From NCBI GenBank assembly GCA_015232355.1, contig JADFZW010000005.1:1-64000 (forward strand): a stretch of DNA of 64,000 bases. Direction: 5' to 3'. Positions within the stretch are counted from its first letter, which is position 1; each line of letters starts with the position of its first letter. The translations under genes and the position numbers were made by a program. The notes under the pieces were generated by a model that searched no databases, was not told where the DNA came from, and saw nothing but the letters and a program-made list of their open reading frames with translations. The stretch is from Oligoflexia bacterium. Its GTDB lineage: Bacteria; Bdellovibrionota; Bacteriovoracia; Bacteriovoracales; Bacteriovoracaceae. Below, in pieces: positions 11,784 through 21,535 of this stretch.

Positions 11784-14700
11784 CTACCACAACACTCGCT
11801 CATCACACATTTTGCTTAAAATATTATTTGTTTTATCAGAAAAGAGTAGCTCAATAAAACCTTTGCTCTTGTTCTTTAACTTACGATTAGTATATTTAGA
11901 ATTTTTCTTAGATGCTGCCTTTACTTTATTTTCTTCATTTTTTTCATTTTTTTCATTATCCTCCTCTTGCATATTAGTTAGAGAATTAAAATTTAAGATA
12001 TGATTTGCATCGTAAGTACTACTGCCAAAAGCTGTTTGCATGATCTTATTATAGATATCCATACGAATATAAGTATCAGTTAGCTCATCTTCTGCTATCT
12101 TTAACGTTGATAAATTTACATAACTCTTTTTTTGAAAATCATCCACGATCTTTTCTAGCTGATCACTTTGCAGGTGAGTGGATTTTAATTTCTCTATAGG
12201 AACACACATATTGACGTTATTTAAATCAGCTAACTGCTCTTTAGATAGATTTAAATTACATATCTCATAATTCGTACTCTCTTTACTGCTTTCATTTAAA
12301 TATTTAACTATTTTAGCAATAATCTTCTTCTCGCCAGTATAGAATTTCTCCTTTACAATTTCTTTTATTTGCTCTGCTAACAATATTTTATTCTCTTTTA
12401 ATAACTTATCAGTAATGGCCAAGACTAAACCCTTTTGATTAGTCAGTAGTTTAGTAACCGCCTTTCTAATAAGTGGAATAAGTGTCTCTTTCTCCCCCTT
12501 ATCTATTGCTTGAAAAATCTTATTCTCGGCCAATTCCTGAGGGATAATTTTTTCTAGAGCAAGCGGCAGCTGATTATTTTTTAAACCAACACTATCAACT
12601 TTTCTGGTATAATCTAAATCCTTCTTTATCTCATTAACTATATCAAGGATATGGGTATGATAATTATCTCCCTTCTCGGAGACCACACTATTATTTAAAA
12701 ATAGACGTTCACCTAAAAATCCTCCTATAAGATTATAGGCAAGATTAGTATTCTTATGATAGTTTTTAATTTGCGGATCAGACCACATCCTTGCTAGATC
12801 ACTACTATTCTCATAAGATTGATTCTCTATTTTTTTAGGAATGGATCCATTAAGGATCATTCCGGTAATGGCATAACTGGCCTGTTGAATTGCTTGTCTC
12901 TGAAGAGCAGAATCATCTGATAGGGTATCCTTTAAAGTATCACATCGATTAGTAACATTTAATTTTACTTCTAAAAGGGCGGTCTTATTCTTATCAAGAG
13001 TATAGGCCCGTAAAAGTTTTGTAGTAGGATTAAAGGATATCTCAATTTTTCCTGGAACCTTCTCATTGTTATCCACGATATCCACTATCTTGCCTAGTAG
13101 ATCCACCAACACTGGACCATGTAGGATTCCAGTTGCCGTTGATTCAAAACAACGTGGTCCTTGCAAAGGGGATATGGCACTATTATAGAGCATTTTATTT
13201 ATAGAATCATCAAAGCTGATGGAACTATTAATACTCATTTCCGATAATCTCTCTTGAAATTGATTACTAAAGCGTGCTAATTTTTTTTCAATCAACTCCT
13301 CCCACTGCTTTTGGGATAGTGGTAAAAAGAAAAATTCTCGCCATTTCTCAATATTCATTCTGGATTTAAAAGCAGCAGCAGTTTTACCAAAGATCTTTTC
13401 AAAGGTATTATCAATATTTTCCGGAGTTACTCTTTGTTTGATCGCCTCATGATAATCATCGGGTTTGATCTTATCTTCAGGAATCTTACTATAGCGTTCG
13501 ACAACGTCATTAATAAATGAGGGATTTCCAGTCATAAAAATAAGGATTCGCCCAAAGTGCATAATCTTTTTAGGAGCAATTTGAATAGCATCTAAATCTT
13601 TCAAGAAGCTAACGTAACTCTTTTGAATACTTTCTAACATATTAGCAAGCAAGTTGTATTTAGCAACCAACTTAGGATAATCAATCTTAGTATCGTTCAT
13701 AAGTTTTTCTAGTTTTATTTTTAAATCCTCATATGCTAATTTTTGCTTTGCAAGTGCATCTCCCTTACCAAGCTCATTCTCTTTTAATTTCTTTAAGTTA
13801 TTTTCTATCTCGCTCTTCTTGCTATTAAGTGTTTCAAGATTCTTATTTGCAGTTTGCTCGATTAAAGAGATTTTACTTTGCAATTCTTGAAATTCCTTTG
13901 TTGTTTCTTGTAGGTTTTGTTTCTTTATCTCTTCTTTAATCTTTGCTATCTCAATATTTTTATTGTTACTTACTTTTTCTATCTCGCTTGTTATTTGAGG
14001 AAGTTCCGCCTCCTTTATCTTTATTTTCTCTTTTATGCTATTAATCTCTTGCTCTAATTCCTTGGCAAAAAAATTACTCTGATAGATTGCTGGTGCTAAT
14101 TCACTATATCTTTGGATTATGGTCTTATAGGGAATTTTTGGATTTAAGATCATTGTCCCATTGCCTAGAATTTGCCAAAGATTTTCTATGGCCGCACTAT
14201 TATCTATTAATTCTGAATTTTGAGTTAAACTATTTAATCCCTCAACATTATTTTGTTCTCCATTTTGAAATCCTTTATTATATCCACGCATATAATCTTC
14301 TCCTAAGCTATCATCAGGTCTTACATAGGAAAAAACTCCTTGATCATTGGATAATTTTTTATTACTTCGCTCTAATAGATATTTCTCTGTAAATGACTTA
14401 TCTCCCTTTTCAATAGCAGTCTTGACCATTTGATTAAAGTTATCTAACTCCTTTTGCTCTTGTTGTTTATTTTCATTTAAGAGACGATCATTTTTCATCT
14501 TCAACTGTCCCTTATCAAAACCCGCTAGATATCCCTTACGATAGTTTTGTTGTTTCTCAGAATTGTTCTTATCTTTTACTCCCAGCTTTGTGATCTCATC
14601 CCATAATAAGACTGCATTGATACTTTTCCCCTCATCTCCATCGAGTTCTCCTTGTGAGAATAGCAATTCGATCGGCAACTTACCATTTTCATCAGCAATA

Positions 14701-15869
14701 TTATCTTGAAAAAATTTTTTATTATACCCCATCAATTCAACTACCCGTTGAGGCAGTGAGGTCTTTCCCGTCCCCGGAACTCCCATAAAACCAATAACAA
14801 TTGGTTGTTTAACATCCTGAGGATCCAATTCAATCTTAGCAATATTATTCATGATAAAATCTATTCTATCATCAATACCAGCAAATTCACTCTTAAGCGT
14901 ACGTCTAACCATTTCAATCTTCTTTCTGGTTTTATTAAAAGTAGTTTTATTAAAAATAATTTTTTCTTCCTTGCTAAGTTCTTTTATCTTTTGCTTCTCT
15001 ATCACTTCATCCTTTTGTTTTATTTCCAGTAGTACACTATTCTCCTGACCTTTAGGAATAATAGCTCCGATTGGTTCCCCTATGGGAAGCTTGTGATCCC
15101 AAAATAAAATTTTTCCATCTCGTCCTGTGGAAACAAGTTCTTTTCCTTGAGAGAAGAATTTTATCGAGTTAACATGATCAGAGTGTCCCTGTAAGGTTTT
15201 CATTAATTTTGCATTTACAGGGTCTTCTACATTCCAAAGTTTGATAGTTCTGTCATCTGATCCAGAAGCAAGATATTTACCATCGGGAGAAAATGCTATA
15301 GTGTTAATGTCATAAGTCTGTTCATCTAAACTTTTAATTAATTTTGCATCTACAGGGTCTTCTACATTCCAAAGTTTGATGGTTTTGTCAATTGATCCAG
15401 AAGCAAGATATTTACCATTGGGAGAAAATTCTATATTGATAATCTTATCAGTATGTCCCTCTAAACTTTTAATTAATTTTGCATTTACAGGGTCTTCTAC
15501 ATTCCAAAGTTTGATGGTTTGGTCATCTGATCCAGAAGCAAGATATTTACCATCGGGAGATAATTTTATATCTCTGATACGTTCATTATGTCCCTTCAAG
15601 GTATTAACATTCTTTCCATTATCTAAATTTAAAATATTTATCACTGAAGTTCCATAATATTTAATAATAAGAAATTTTTTATTGTTAGTAATTTCTAAAC
15701 GAAAGATCATATCTTCAGCATTAATGGTTTTTTTTGGTTTCTCCTCCTCACTTGCTCTTACTGGAGAACCAAGCATATTAATAAATATCAAGAAAAACGC
15801 AATAACAATTGCAGGAATAATTACAGGAACCATTCTAGATATAAATAAATTTCGTAGTGTTGTTTTCAT
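11784..15869 (-). CDS. Exported WD40 / AAA+ ATPase protein
   Basis: A 1361-residue protein. Residues 1-42 form a signal peptide or anchor (charged start, hydrophobic core VIIPAIVIAFFLIFINML, then SPVRASEEE). Residues ~60-270 hold WD40 repeats (FSPDGKYLASGSDD followed by TIKLWNVEDPV, three near-identical copies plus divergent ones). An AAA+-like domain follows near residues ~355-470: Walker A GVPGTGKTS, Walker B AVLLWDEI, and a sensor-like ILIFMTGNPSF further on. A long Glu/Lys/Asn coiled coil spans ~600-740. The C-terminal third contains QASYAITGMILNGSIP and LIGGFLGERLFLN, which recall the FtsH M41 peptidase fold but lack HEXXH. Function unknown; a secreted or periplasm-facing ATPase is odd because the periplasm has no ATP. 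Confidence 0.75.
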   Translation of the reverse strand: MKTTLRNLFISRMVPVIIPAIVIAFFLIFINMLGSPVRASEEEKPKKTINAEDMIFRLEITNNKKFLIIKYYGTSVINILNLDNGKNVNTLKGHNERIRDIKLSPDGKYLASGSDDQTIKLWNVEDPVNAKLIKSLEGHTDKIINIEFSPNGKYLASGSIDKTIKLWNVEDPVDAKLIKSLDEQTYDINTIAFSPDGKYLASGSDDRTIKLWNVEDPVNAKLMKTLQGHSDHVNSIKFFSQGKELVSTGRDGKILFWDHKLPIGEPIGAIIPKGQENSVLLEIKQKDEVIEKQKIKELSKEEKIIFNKTTFNKTRKKIEMVRRTLKSEFAGIDDRIDFIMNNIAKIELDPQDVKQPIVIGFMGVPGTGKTSLPQRVVELMGYNKKFFQDNIADENGKLPIELLFSQGELDGDEGKSINAVLLWDEITKLGVKDKNNSEKQQNYRKGYLAGFDKGQLKMKNDRLLNENKQQEQKELDNFNQMVKTAIEKGDKSFTEKYLLERSNKKLSNDQGVFSYVRPDDSLGEDYMRGYNKGFQNGEQNNVEGLNSLTQNSELIDNSAAIENLWQILGNGTMILNPKIPYKTIIQRYSELAPAIYQSNFFAKELEQEINSIKEKIKIKEAELPQITSEIEKVSNNKNIEIAKIKEEIKKQNLQETTKEFQELQSKISLIEQTANKNLETLNSKKSEIENNLKKLKENELGKGDALAKQKLAYEDLKIKLEKLMNDTKIDYPKLVAKYNLLANMLESIQKSYVSFLKDLDAIQIAPKKIMHFGRILIFMTGNPSFINDVVERYSKIPEDKIKPDDYHEAIKQRVTPENIDNTFEKIFGKTAAAFKSRMNIEKWREFFFLPLSQKQWEELIEKKLARFSNQFQERLSEMSINSSISFDDSINKMLYNSAISPLQGPRCFESTATGILHGPVLVDLLGKIVDIVDNNEKVPGKIEISFNPTTKLLRAYTLDKNKTALLEVKLNVTNRCDTLKDTLSDDSALQRQAIQQASYAITGMILNGSIPKKIENQSYENSSDLARMWSDPQIKNYHKNTNLAYNLIGGFLGERLFLNNSVVSEKGDNYHTHILDIVNEIKKDLDYTRKVDSVGLKNNQLPLALEKIIPQELAENKIFQAIDKGEKETLIPLIRKAVTKLLTNQKGLVLAITDKLLKENKILLAEQIKEIVKEKFYTGEKKIIAKIVKYLNESSKESTNYEICNLNLSKEQLADLNNVNMCVPIEKLKSTHLQSDQLEKIVDDFQKKSYVNLSTLKIAEDELTDTYIRMDIYNKIMQTAFGSSTYDANHILNFNSLTNMQEEDNEKNEKNEENKVKAASKKNSKYTNRKLKNKSKGFIELLFSDKTNNILSKMCDERVLW
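15205..15565 (-). repeat. Near-identical WD40 blade repeats (about 135 bp)
   Basis: Three DNA copies with a period of about 135 bp (45 codons). Each contains ACAGGGTCTTCTACATTCC (plus strand) and differs from the others at only a few positions. They encode successive beta-propeller blades of the WD40/AAA+ protein and look recently duplicated. Confidence 0.85.
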
Positions 15870-16071
15870 AGTAATGCCTTTTTTACTTTCTAGTTTCTCT
15901 CGAACTTAAAAATTAAAAATTAAAAATTAAAAATTAAATAATTATTGATTGAATGATAACATGATCAAATATTTCGAATTTTATTTATTAGTAATTATTT
16001 TTAGTGGATAATAATTTTAATGAGTTATTTAGAAGGTAAATAATGTTACTTTAAATCTTGATACCATAAAA
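15870..16071. other. AT-rich divergent spacer with AAATT repeats
   Basis: Gene-free region upstream of the WD40/AAA+ gene. It contains four to five copies of a 7-bp unit (AAAAATT) at about 15907-15936 and otherwise very AT-rich sequence. No clear promoter was recognised. The right part of the same gene-free region is the separate hairpin cluster at 16072-16172. Confidence 0.6.
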
Positions 16072-16172
16072 TAGTGTCAGGACACTTCTTGAGTCACAGT
16101 GCAACTCAAGAAGTGTCCTCCTGGCATCTAAAGACGCCAGGTAGGACTAAAATTGATCTACTTGGCGTCTTT
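16072..16172. other. Hairpin cluster with mutually exclusive stems
   Basis: A G+C-richer island inside AT-rich sequence. Hairpin 1 is a perfect 16-bp stem, AGGACACTTCTTGAGT (16079-16094) with its complement (16104-16119), loop 9 nt. It is followed by two alternatives that share bases: CCTGGC (16120-16125) pairing with GCCAGG (16136-16141), or a 15-bp stem AAAGACGCCAGGTAG (16130-16144) with CTACTTGGCGTCTTT (16158-16172, one G-U). The last stem is followed by a T-rich stretch, so it could act as a terminator on the plus strand. It stands 75 bp before the ATPase gene at 16248. It may be an attenuator or small RNA, or a palindromic REP/REPIN-like mobile repeat. Confidence 0.6.
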
Positions 16173-16247
16173 ACTTTTAACAAAAAAAATTGAACAATTG
16201 ATAATTGTAACGATCAAAAATTGAACATTAAAAAAAGGTTGTATTAA

Positions 16248-17720
16248 ATGTTACGTGGAATAAAAATTGTAAAAAATTCAAATTTCGTTGGAAGAATAGA
16301 AGAAATAAAGCAACTACATAAAATAAGATCTGCAAATGAAGCATCCATCATCTTGGTTATGGGAAGGAGAAGAGTTGGTAAAACTGAATTAGTAGAACAA
16401 TTTTTTATTAATGATATAGTTTTGAAATTTGAAGGCATACAAACTAAAACACCAGATAAAAAATATCAAATACATCAATCACTACAACGAATAAATACTT
16501 TCACAAAAATCATAAAAAATCATGATAAAAACAGCTGGACAGATTTTTTTTATTTACTAGATGATTTAATTAAAACACCCCCCAAAAATAAAAAGAAAAT
16601 CGTTTTGTTTTTCGAGGAAGTACAATGGTTGACATCATATCAGGATGATTTTTTCTCTGAACTAAAACCTTTATGGGATGATCGTTTTCGCCATTATAAA
16701 CATTTGCATATAGTGATTTGTGGTTCCTCCCCTTCTTTTATTGCAGGTCAATTACTTAGCGATAAACCTCTGTATATGCGATCACCTCAATATTTGTTTC
16801 ATTTAAAACCTTTCGATCTTTATGAAACAAAACTTTTTATGGGTAAAAAAACTTCTAACTATGATATAATTTTTGCACAAGTATGTATTGGAGGAATTGT
16901 TGAATATTTAAAGAAATTAAAAACGTATCCTTCGGTCTTAATTGGATTAGCTGAAAATTCTTTTAAAAAAAATTGTTTCTTTCTTGAGGAATTTGAACGA
17001 ATTTTTGTTAGTAGTATGAGCACTAATCGCAACTATAAAAAAATAATAGAATATTTGGCCAATGTAAAATATGCTTCTAGAGAATCAATTTTAAAACGAT
17101 TAAAAATAAAAAGTGGAGGAGGCATAACAGAGGTTTTAAATGATTTGGAATCTTGTTTATTCATCGAAAAATACATTCCAATACATCTAAAGTTAAAAGA
17201 GACTACTTTATCTAGATATAGATTAAAAGATGAGTATCTACATTTTTATTATCGATTTATTGCACCCATAAGAGATGATATTGAAAAAGGTAAATATCAT
17301 ACCGAACCATTGCTCGCAATCAAAAAACAACAATTTAATATTTTTCTGGGTTTTAATTTTGAACGTTGGTGTAGATCAAATTCTAGTTTGTTTGCAAAAC
17401 ATTTGGGGTTTGATCGTATAGGATATAATGATGGGCCATTATATGGAAAGGGTGATGAAGGCGATAATCAACAAATTGATTTAGTATTTATACGTGAAGA
17501 TCGCCATGTATTGATTTGTGAAATAAAATGGGGTGATTCATTTGACTTAAGAAAAACCTCAAAGGATTGTGATCAAAAAATAGAATATGCCAAAAAAATT
17601 CTTAAACTTTCATCAAAATATATTTTTGAAAAAGTTTTAATCTCTTCAGAACCAGTAGATATTGGAGCGCATACTTATTTTGATCATATAATTACCCTTG
17701 ATAATTTATTCAAAAAATAG
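16248..17720 (+). CDS. ATPase_2 / DUF234-like ATPase with PD-(D/E)XK-like tail
   Basis: A 490-residue cytosolic protein of the archaeal-type ATPase family common on accessory DNA in bacteria and archaea. It opens with NFVGRIEEIKQL and a phosphate loop MGRRRVGKTEL (about residues 39-49). FFEEVQWL near residue 123 is Walker B, and VICGSSPSFI is sensor-like. A winged-helix region is followed by YRLKDEYLHFYYRFI. The C-terminal DUF234-type domain has IDLVFIREDRHVLICEIKW, matching the D...ExK pattern of PD-(D/E)XK nuclease folds. Physiological role unknown; members have been linked to defence and toxin-like functions but without proof here. The gene stands alone between two minus-strand genes, directly after the hairpin cluster, and may have been acquired. 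Confidence 0.8.
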   Translation: MLRGIKIVKNSNFVGRIEEIKQLHKIRSANEASIILVMGRRRVGKTELVEQFFINDIVLKFEGIQTKTPDKKYQIHQSLQRINTFTKIIKNHDKNSWTDFFYLLDDLIKTPPKNKKKIVLFFEEVQWLTSYQDDFFSELKPLWDDRFRHYKHLHIVICGSSPSFIAGQLLSDKPLYMRSPQYLFHLKPFDLYETKLFMGKKTSNYDIIFAQVCIGGIVEYLKKLKTYPSVLIGLAENSFKKNCFFLEEFERIFVSSMSTNRNYKKIIEYLANVKYASRESILKRLKIKSGGGITEVLNDLESCLFIEKYIPIHLKLKETTLSRYRLKDEYLHFYYRFIAPIRDDIEKGKYHTEPLLAIKKQQFNIFLGFNFERWCRSNSSLFAKHLGFDRIGYNDGPLYGKGDEGDNQQIDLVFIREDRHVLICEIKWGDSFDLRKTSKDCDQKIEYAKKILKLSSKYIFEKVLISSEPVDIGAHTYFDHIITLDNLFKK

Positions 17721-17729
17721 CACCCGGAA

Positions 17730-19628
17730 TTAATTTTTTTCAACCAGCGCTCGCTTTACACCTTTATAATTTAGTTTCCCTCGAGATTTGATAAATTTTA
17801 TCAATGCTTGATTATCAGCTGAAGAAGTGGACGCCCCAAGGTCGCTATGTTCAAAGATATAACTGCTGGCCACATAATCATTTATGGCCACAAGATACGT
17901 TCGATCCTCGCTCAAAAGTTGATTGTCATTTAAATTAAACAAATCAATACTCTCGATGGCCATGGCCGTACCAATACCAGTACCAGTACCAACACCAACA
18001 CCACCTGAACCTTCTACATTTTTCACTCTTACAACATATCTTATACCAGCAACCTGTAAATCAATACTACTTCTCTTATTAAAAGAAACAGCAATCAGCG
18101 ATCTAATCTCTTTGGCCGTCATCTTCAAAAGTACAATCTCATTTCCAAATGGCAACAATTCATAGGCATTCTTTAAAGAGATATTGCCTTTGTTTAAAAC
18201 AGGAATACGAATTCCTCCGCCATTTTGAAAAGCAATATCTGCATTGTGAACACTCAGCATCGAATCAGTGATTAACGAACCAAGTTCATCTTTACCGCTA
18301 ATATTTTCTTCTGCTACACCAATGGTTTGGTTGAGTGTTGGATTGTTATTAAACTTATCCACCATATTCTTAACTTCTGGATCCTCTTCTGTTAATTTCT
18401 TTACCTCTATCAATTCATTTTTCTTAGAATGAATTCGATCATTTTCAAAGATCACTGTGATCTTACCCAAATATTTTAAATAATCTCCTGCTTGCGCCAC
18501 TAGTGAGTTGTTGATAATTGTTTCTTTCTTTATCAGTGTGTGCGAGTGTCCTCCAATTATTACATCGTAGTTTTTAGTCTCCGCTGCTAACTTATAATCA
18601 CTCTCAGCTCCAATGTGAGTTAGTCCAATCATCATATTTGCTTTGCTACTCTCTTTTAACAAATCATAGTTCTTTAATTCTTCCACAGGATCACTAAATT
18701 TAAGTCCAACCACATTTTTTGCTAAGGTAGATGGAAGAATTCCGTTACTACTTTGATTACTAGTCTCTATCGCTGAAACAATGGCAATTTTTAATTGATT
18801 TGAAGTTTGAAATACACCAGATGCTGGAAAAAATATTTTGACCAAATCAGGATATTGAACTTTTATATTCGCTCCAAAGATAGGAAACTTTGATTCCATC
18901 GCCCTCTTTAAGAGCACCTCTTGACCAAAATCAAAATCATGATTTCCTTGGGCCATAAAATCAAGTGAAATAGCATTGAAAAGATCAAAGATTGGTTTCC
19001 CTCTCTCCTCGTACTGATCAACAATTGGATTACCACTAAAATTATCACCAGCATTTAACACATAAGTATTTTTATTTTCACTTCGAATCTTTTTAATTAG
19101 CGCCGCTACCTTTGGGAAATTATCAATAGCACCGTGTACGTCATTAAAGTATAACAAATTAACAGTAGTCTTCACTGGGTATTCAGCGTGAATTATCAAT
19201 CCCTCAGGCATATGGGATGGTGTTGCTGCTATTGTACCCTCGTTAACAGGAAATTTAAGTAGCAACTTACCAATACCCAGAGGACCGCTAATACAAAGCA
19301 GATTTGGAACTTTAGGTATGTATGGATAGTTTAATGAGAATTCACCCTTCTCATTTACAGAAGCAGCACTATCTAGCTGATGGCAAGCGGCCACTTTCAA
19401 ATCTTTATTTGAAATATTTGTATCAGCTGAAGTTATGATTTTAATGTCTCCTATAACAAAATTATTTATGCTGTTATAGCTACTCACTCCAGTGCCAGTG
19501 CCAGTGCCAGTGCTAACGCCAGTGCCATTACCATTAGAATTAGCACCAGCATCTTCATCTCTTTTAAAGCAAGATGAAAATTGAATAACTAACATTAGCA
19601 TAAGGAGAAAAGTGATCATCGATCTCAT
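17730..19628 (-). CDS. 5'-nucleotidase / UshA-like lipoprotein
   Basis: Metallophosphoesterase of the UshA/5'-nucleotidase family, predicted to hydrolyse nucleotides or related phosphoesters outside the inner membrane. The 632-residue protein starts with a lipoprotein signal (LVIQFSSC, Cys 20), then a Gly/Thr low-complexity linker (GTGTGTG). The catalytic domain shows YFNDVHGAIDNF, NAGDNFSG, QGNHDFDFG and GGHSH, the five-motif metal centre. The 5'-nucleotidase C-terminal domain follows (AFQNGGGIRIPVLNKG, YELLPFGNEIVLLKM) with a second Gly/Val/Thr insert (VGVGTGTGIG). AAAGGA lies about 8 nt before the ATG. It ends 9 bp from the convergent ATPase gene. Confidence 0.9.
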   Translation of the reverse strand: MRSMITFLLMLMLVIQFSSCFKRDEDAGANSNGNGTGVSTGTGTGTGVSSYNSINNFVIGDIKIITSADTNISNKDLKVAACHQLDSAASVNEKGEFSLNYPYIPKVPNLLCISGPLGIGKLLLKFPVNEGTIAATPSHMPEGLIIHAEYPVKTTVNLLYFNDVHGAIDNFPKVAALIKKIRSENKNTYVLNAGDNFSGNPIVDQYEERGKPIFDLFNAISLDFMAQGNHDFDFGQEVLLKRAMESKFPIFGANIKVQYPDLVKIFFPASGVFQTSNQLKIAIVSAIETSNQSSNGILPSTLAKNVVGLKFSDPVEELKNYDLLKESSKANMMIGLTHIGAESDYKLAAETKNYDVIIGGHSHTLIKKETIINNSLVAQAGDYLKYLGKITVIFENDRIHSKKNELIEVKKLTEEDPEVKNMVDKFNNNPTLNQTIGVAEENISGKDELGSLITDSMLSVHNADIAFQNGGGIRIPVLNKGNISLKNAYELLPFGNEIVLLKMTAKEIRSLIAVSFNKRSSIDLQVAGIRYVVRVKNVEGSGGVGVGTGTGIGTAMAIESIDLFNLNDNQLLSEDRTYLVAINDYVASSYIFEHSDLGASTSSADNQALIKFIKSRGKLNYKGVKRALVEKN

Positions 19629-19681
19629 ATATAAATATCCTTTTTTTTGATTACATTATTTGATTAGATTACATTAAAAGA

Positions 19682-20101
19682 TTAGTAGCAATTCAAGACA
19701 ACACAACTTCCAGGATAGCTAGTATACATTTCACAGTAAGAAATAGCACTTATTCTCGCCTGATAAATATTTATTCCTTTACCAACACCCCATGCATAGT
19801 CATATGCTTGAGCATTACAAGTAACCATCACTGGATAAGGGTTTGGGTTTGGATATGGTTGTGGATATGGGTTCGGATATGGATTCGGAAATGGGTTCGG
19901 AAATGGACGTGGATTTGGATAAGGATTTGGATGATGAGGTGGATAAGGATGTACATTTGGAAAACCAGGATGATGATTTACATTTCCACCTGAACCTGGA
20001 TTTCCCCCTGGTCCAGGAAAATTATCTGCATATGCTGAACATCCTAAAAGTAATGTGAACAAAAATAAACCCTTTAAAAAAACCTTTTTGAGTGAAACCA
20101 T
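19682..20101 (-). CDS. Secreted Pro/Asn/Tyr-rich protein with Cys-containing tail
   Basis: A 139-residue exported protein of unknown function. Residues 1-26 form a signal peptide (FLKGLFLFTLLLGCSAYADN; the LLGCS could alternatively be a lipobox). The middle is a low-complexity array of P-x-P-N-P-Y/F units (PNPYPNPYPQPYPNPNPYP), probably extended polyproline. The last ~45 residues are a small domain with four cysteines (CNAQAYDYAWGVGKG, SYCEMY, GSCVVLNC), possibly DUF4189-like or disulfide-bonded. A strong GGAGG precedes the ATG. It may be a cell-surface or matrix protein. Confidence 0.75.
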   Translation of the reverse strand: MVSLKKVFLKGLFLFTLLLGCSAYADNFPGPGGNPGSGGNVNHHPGFPNVHPYPPHHPNPYPNPRPFPNPFPNPYPNPYPQPYPNPNPYPVMVTCNAQAYDYAWGVGKGINIYQARISAISYCEMYTSYPGSCVVLNCY

Positions 20102-20212
20102 TTTTTACCTCCATAAAAGTGTAAAAGTGTAAACGTAAATATGTTAGAAAGTTGTTCTAGCTGTTTTTGCCTATTTTGAAAAGTTTTTTTACACTCATAA
20201 CTTTCATTGTTG

Positions 20213-20241
20213 TTGACCATAAACAGTGCTGAATTTAAAAT
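20213..20241 (+). promoter_or_regulatory. Predicted sigma70-type promoter of ackA
   Basis: TTGACC (20213-20218), exactly 17 nt spacer, TAAAAT (20236-20241), about 57 nt before the ackA start. Sequence match only. Confidence 0.5.
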
Positions 20242-20297
20242 AAATTAAATAAACATAAACATTCGAGTGTAACAAGTAATAATATAATGGAGTGTAT

Positions 20298-21518
20298 ATG
20301 TCACAACAAAGTAGCAGCAAAAATGTTTTAGTTATCAATTGTGGTAGTGATTCAATTAAATTTCAAATTATCAATATGCAGGAGAAAAGAAATATTTTCC
20401 ATGGCAGCATTGGTAGAGTAGGCAAAGATGATGCTATCATAAAATTCAAAAACAATCTTACGGAAGAATCAATTAACCAAGTACAATCTATTAAAAATCA
20501 TCATCAAGGTTTAAAGATAATATTTTCTTCCATTCCACAAAATTGCCAAATATCCGTAGTGGGTCATCGTATAGTGCATGGTGGACCATTTTTTAAAAAT
20601 GCAGTGATTTTAGATGATGATGTTATAAAAAAGATTGAAGAGTGCACCCCTTTAGCTCCATTACACAATCCAATCGGACTTGTGGGAATCAAAGAGTCTA
20701 TGCAACTTCTTCCTTCGGTTAAGCATGTTGCTTCCTTCGATACAGCTTTTCACCAAAACAAATCAGAGGAGGATTATCTCTACTCCTTCCCGAGCTCTAT
20801 CTTTGAAAAATATAAAATTAGAAAATATGGATTTCATGGGGCCAGTCACAAATACGTCGCTCATAGAGCGGCAGATCTGCTACATAAAAAAATTACTGAT
20901 CTAAAACTCATCACATGTCATCTAGGAAATGGTTCCACAATAACCGCAGTAGAAAATGGAGTTGCAATCGATACATCAACAACATTTGGTACTGCTTGTG
21001 GAATGCCCATGGGAACTCGCTCAGGAGATTTTGATCCAACCATCATTTTACATCTCATAGATAATTGTAAAATGAGTACCAAAGAAGTTCATCAATTGCT
21101 CTACAAAGAGAGTGGTCTCTTGGGAGTTTCTGCTCTATCAAATGATATGAGAGAGATTAGAAAAGCTGCTACCGAGGGAAACTCCAAAGCAAAACTAGCT
21201 CGCAAGCTTTACATTCAATCTGCAATAAAATTTATCGGATCATTTTTAGCACGTATGAGAGGTGCTGATGCTATTATCTTTGCGGCCGGAATTGGAGAAA
21301 ATGATTGGGAATTGAGAGAGGAAATTGCGAACTCATTTAATTGGTGTGGGGTCGAAGTTGATGTTGAAAAAAACAGAGGAGAAAGCAATTCTGATGTGAT
21401 TTTTTCTAAAGTTAATTCTAAAATTAAACTTTTGGTAATTCCTACTAATGAGGAAATGATGATCGCCGCTGATGCATTGGAAGCATTAGACATAAAAATA
21501 ACAAATAATATTAGTTAA
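20298..21518 (+). CDS. ackA: Acetate kinase
   Basis: Acetate kinase (406 residues), interconverting acetate + ATP and acetyl phosphate + ADP. Typical stretches: LVINCGSDSIKFQI (usual form NxGSSSxK, with D for the second S), VGHRIVHGG, FDTAFH, YGFHGASHKYV, THLGNG-like CHLGNGSTITAV, GTRSGDFDP, and FAAGIGEN. The ATG at 20298 is chosen over a GTG two codons earlier because GGAG lies 5 nt upstream. No pta gene is present in the window. Together with ActP it indicates acetate use or overflow. Confidence 0.95.
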   Translation: MSQQSSSKNVLVINCGSDSIKFQIINMQEKRNIFHGSIGRVGKDDAIIKFKNNLTEESINQVQSIKNHHQGLKIIFSSIPQNCQISVVGHRIVHGGPFFKNAVILDDDVIKKIEECTPLAPLHNPIGLVGIKESMQLLPSVKHVASFDTAFHQNKSEEDYLYSFPSSIFEKYKIRKYGFHGASHKYVAHRAADLLHKKITDLKLITCHLGNGSTITAVENGVAIDTSTTFGTACGMPMGTRSGDFDPTIILHLIDNCKMSTKEVHQLLYKESGLLGVSALSNDMREIRKAATEGNSKAKLARKLYIQSAIKFIGSFLARMRGADAIIFAAGIGENDWELREEIANSFNWCGVEVDVEKNRGESNSDVIFSKVNSKIKLLVIPTNEEMMIAADALEALDIKITNNIS

Positions 21519-21535
21519 AAAAAATGATGTATCCT

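Noticed and set aside
16248..17720. Transposase or insertion sequence near the hairpin cluster.
   Set aside because: The protein is an ATPase_2/DUF234-type ATPase, not a transposase, and no terminal inverted repeats or target duplications flank it.
19808..20058. Long frames on the strand opposite the Pro/Asn/Tyr-rich gene.
   Set aside because: They are by-products of the repeated codons of the real gene, which has a ribosome binding site and a signal peptide.
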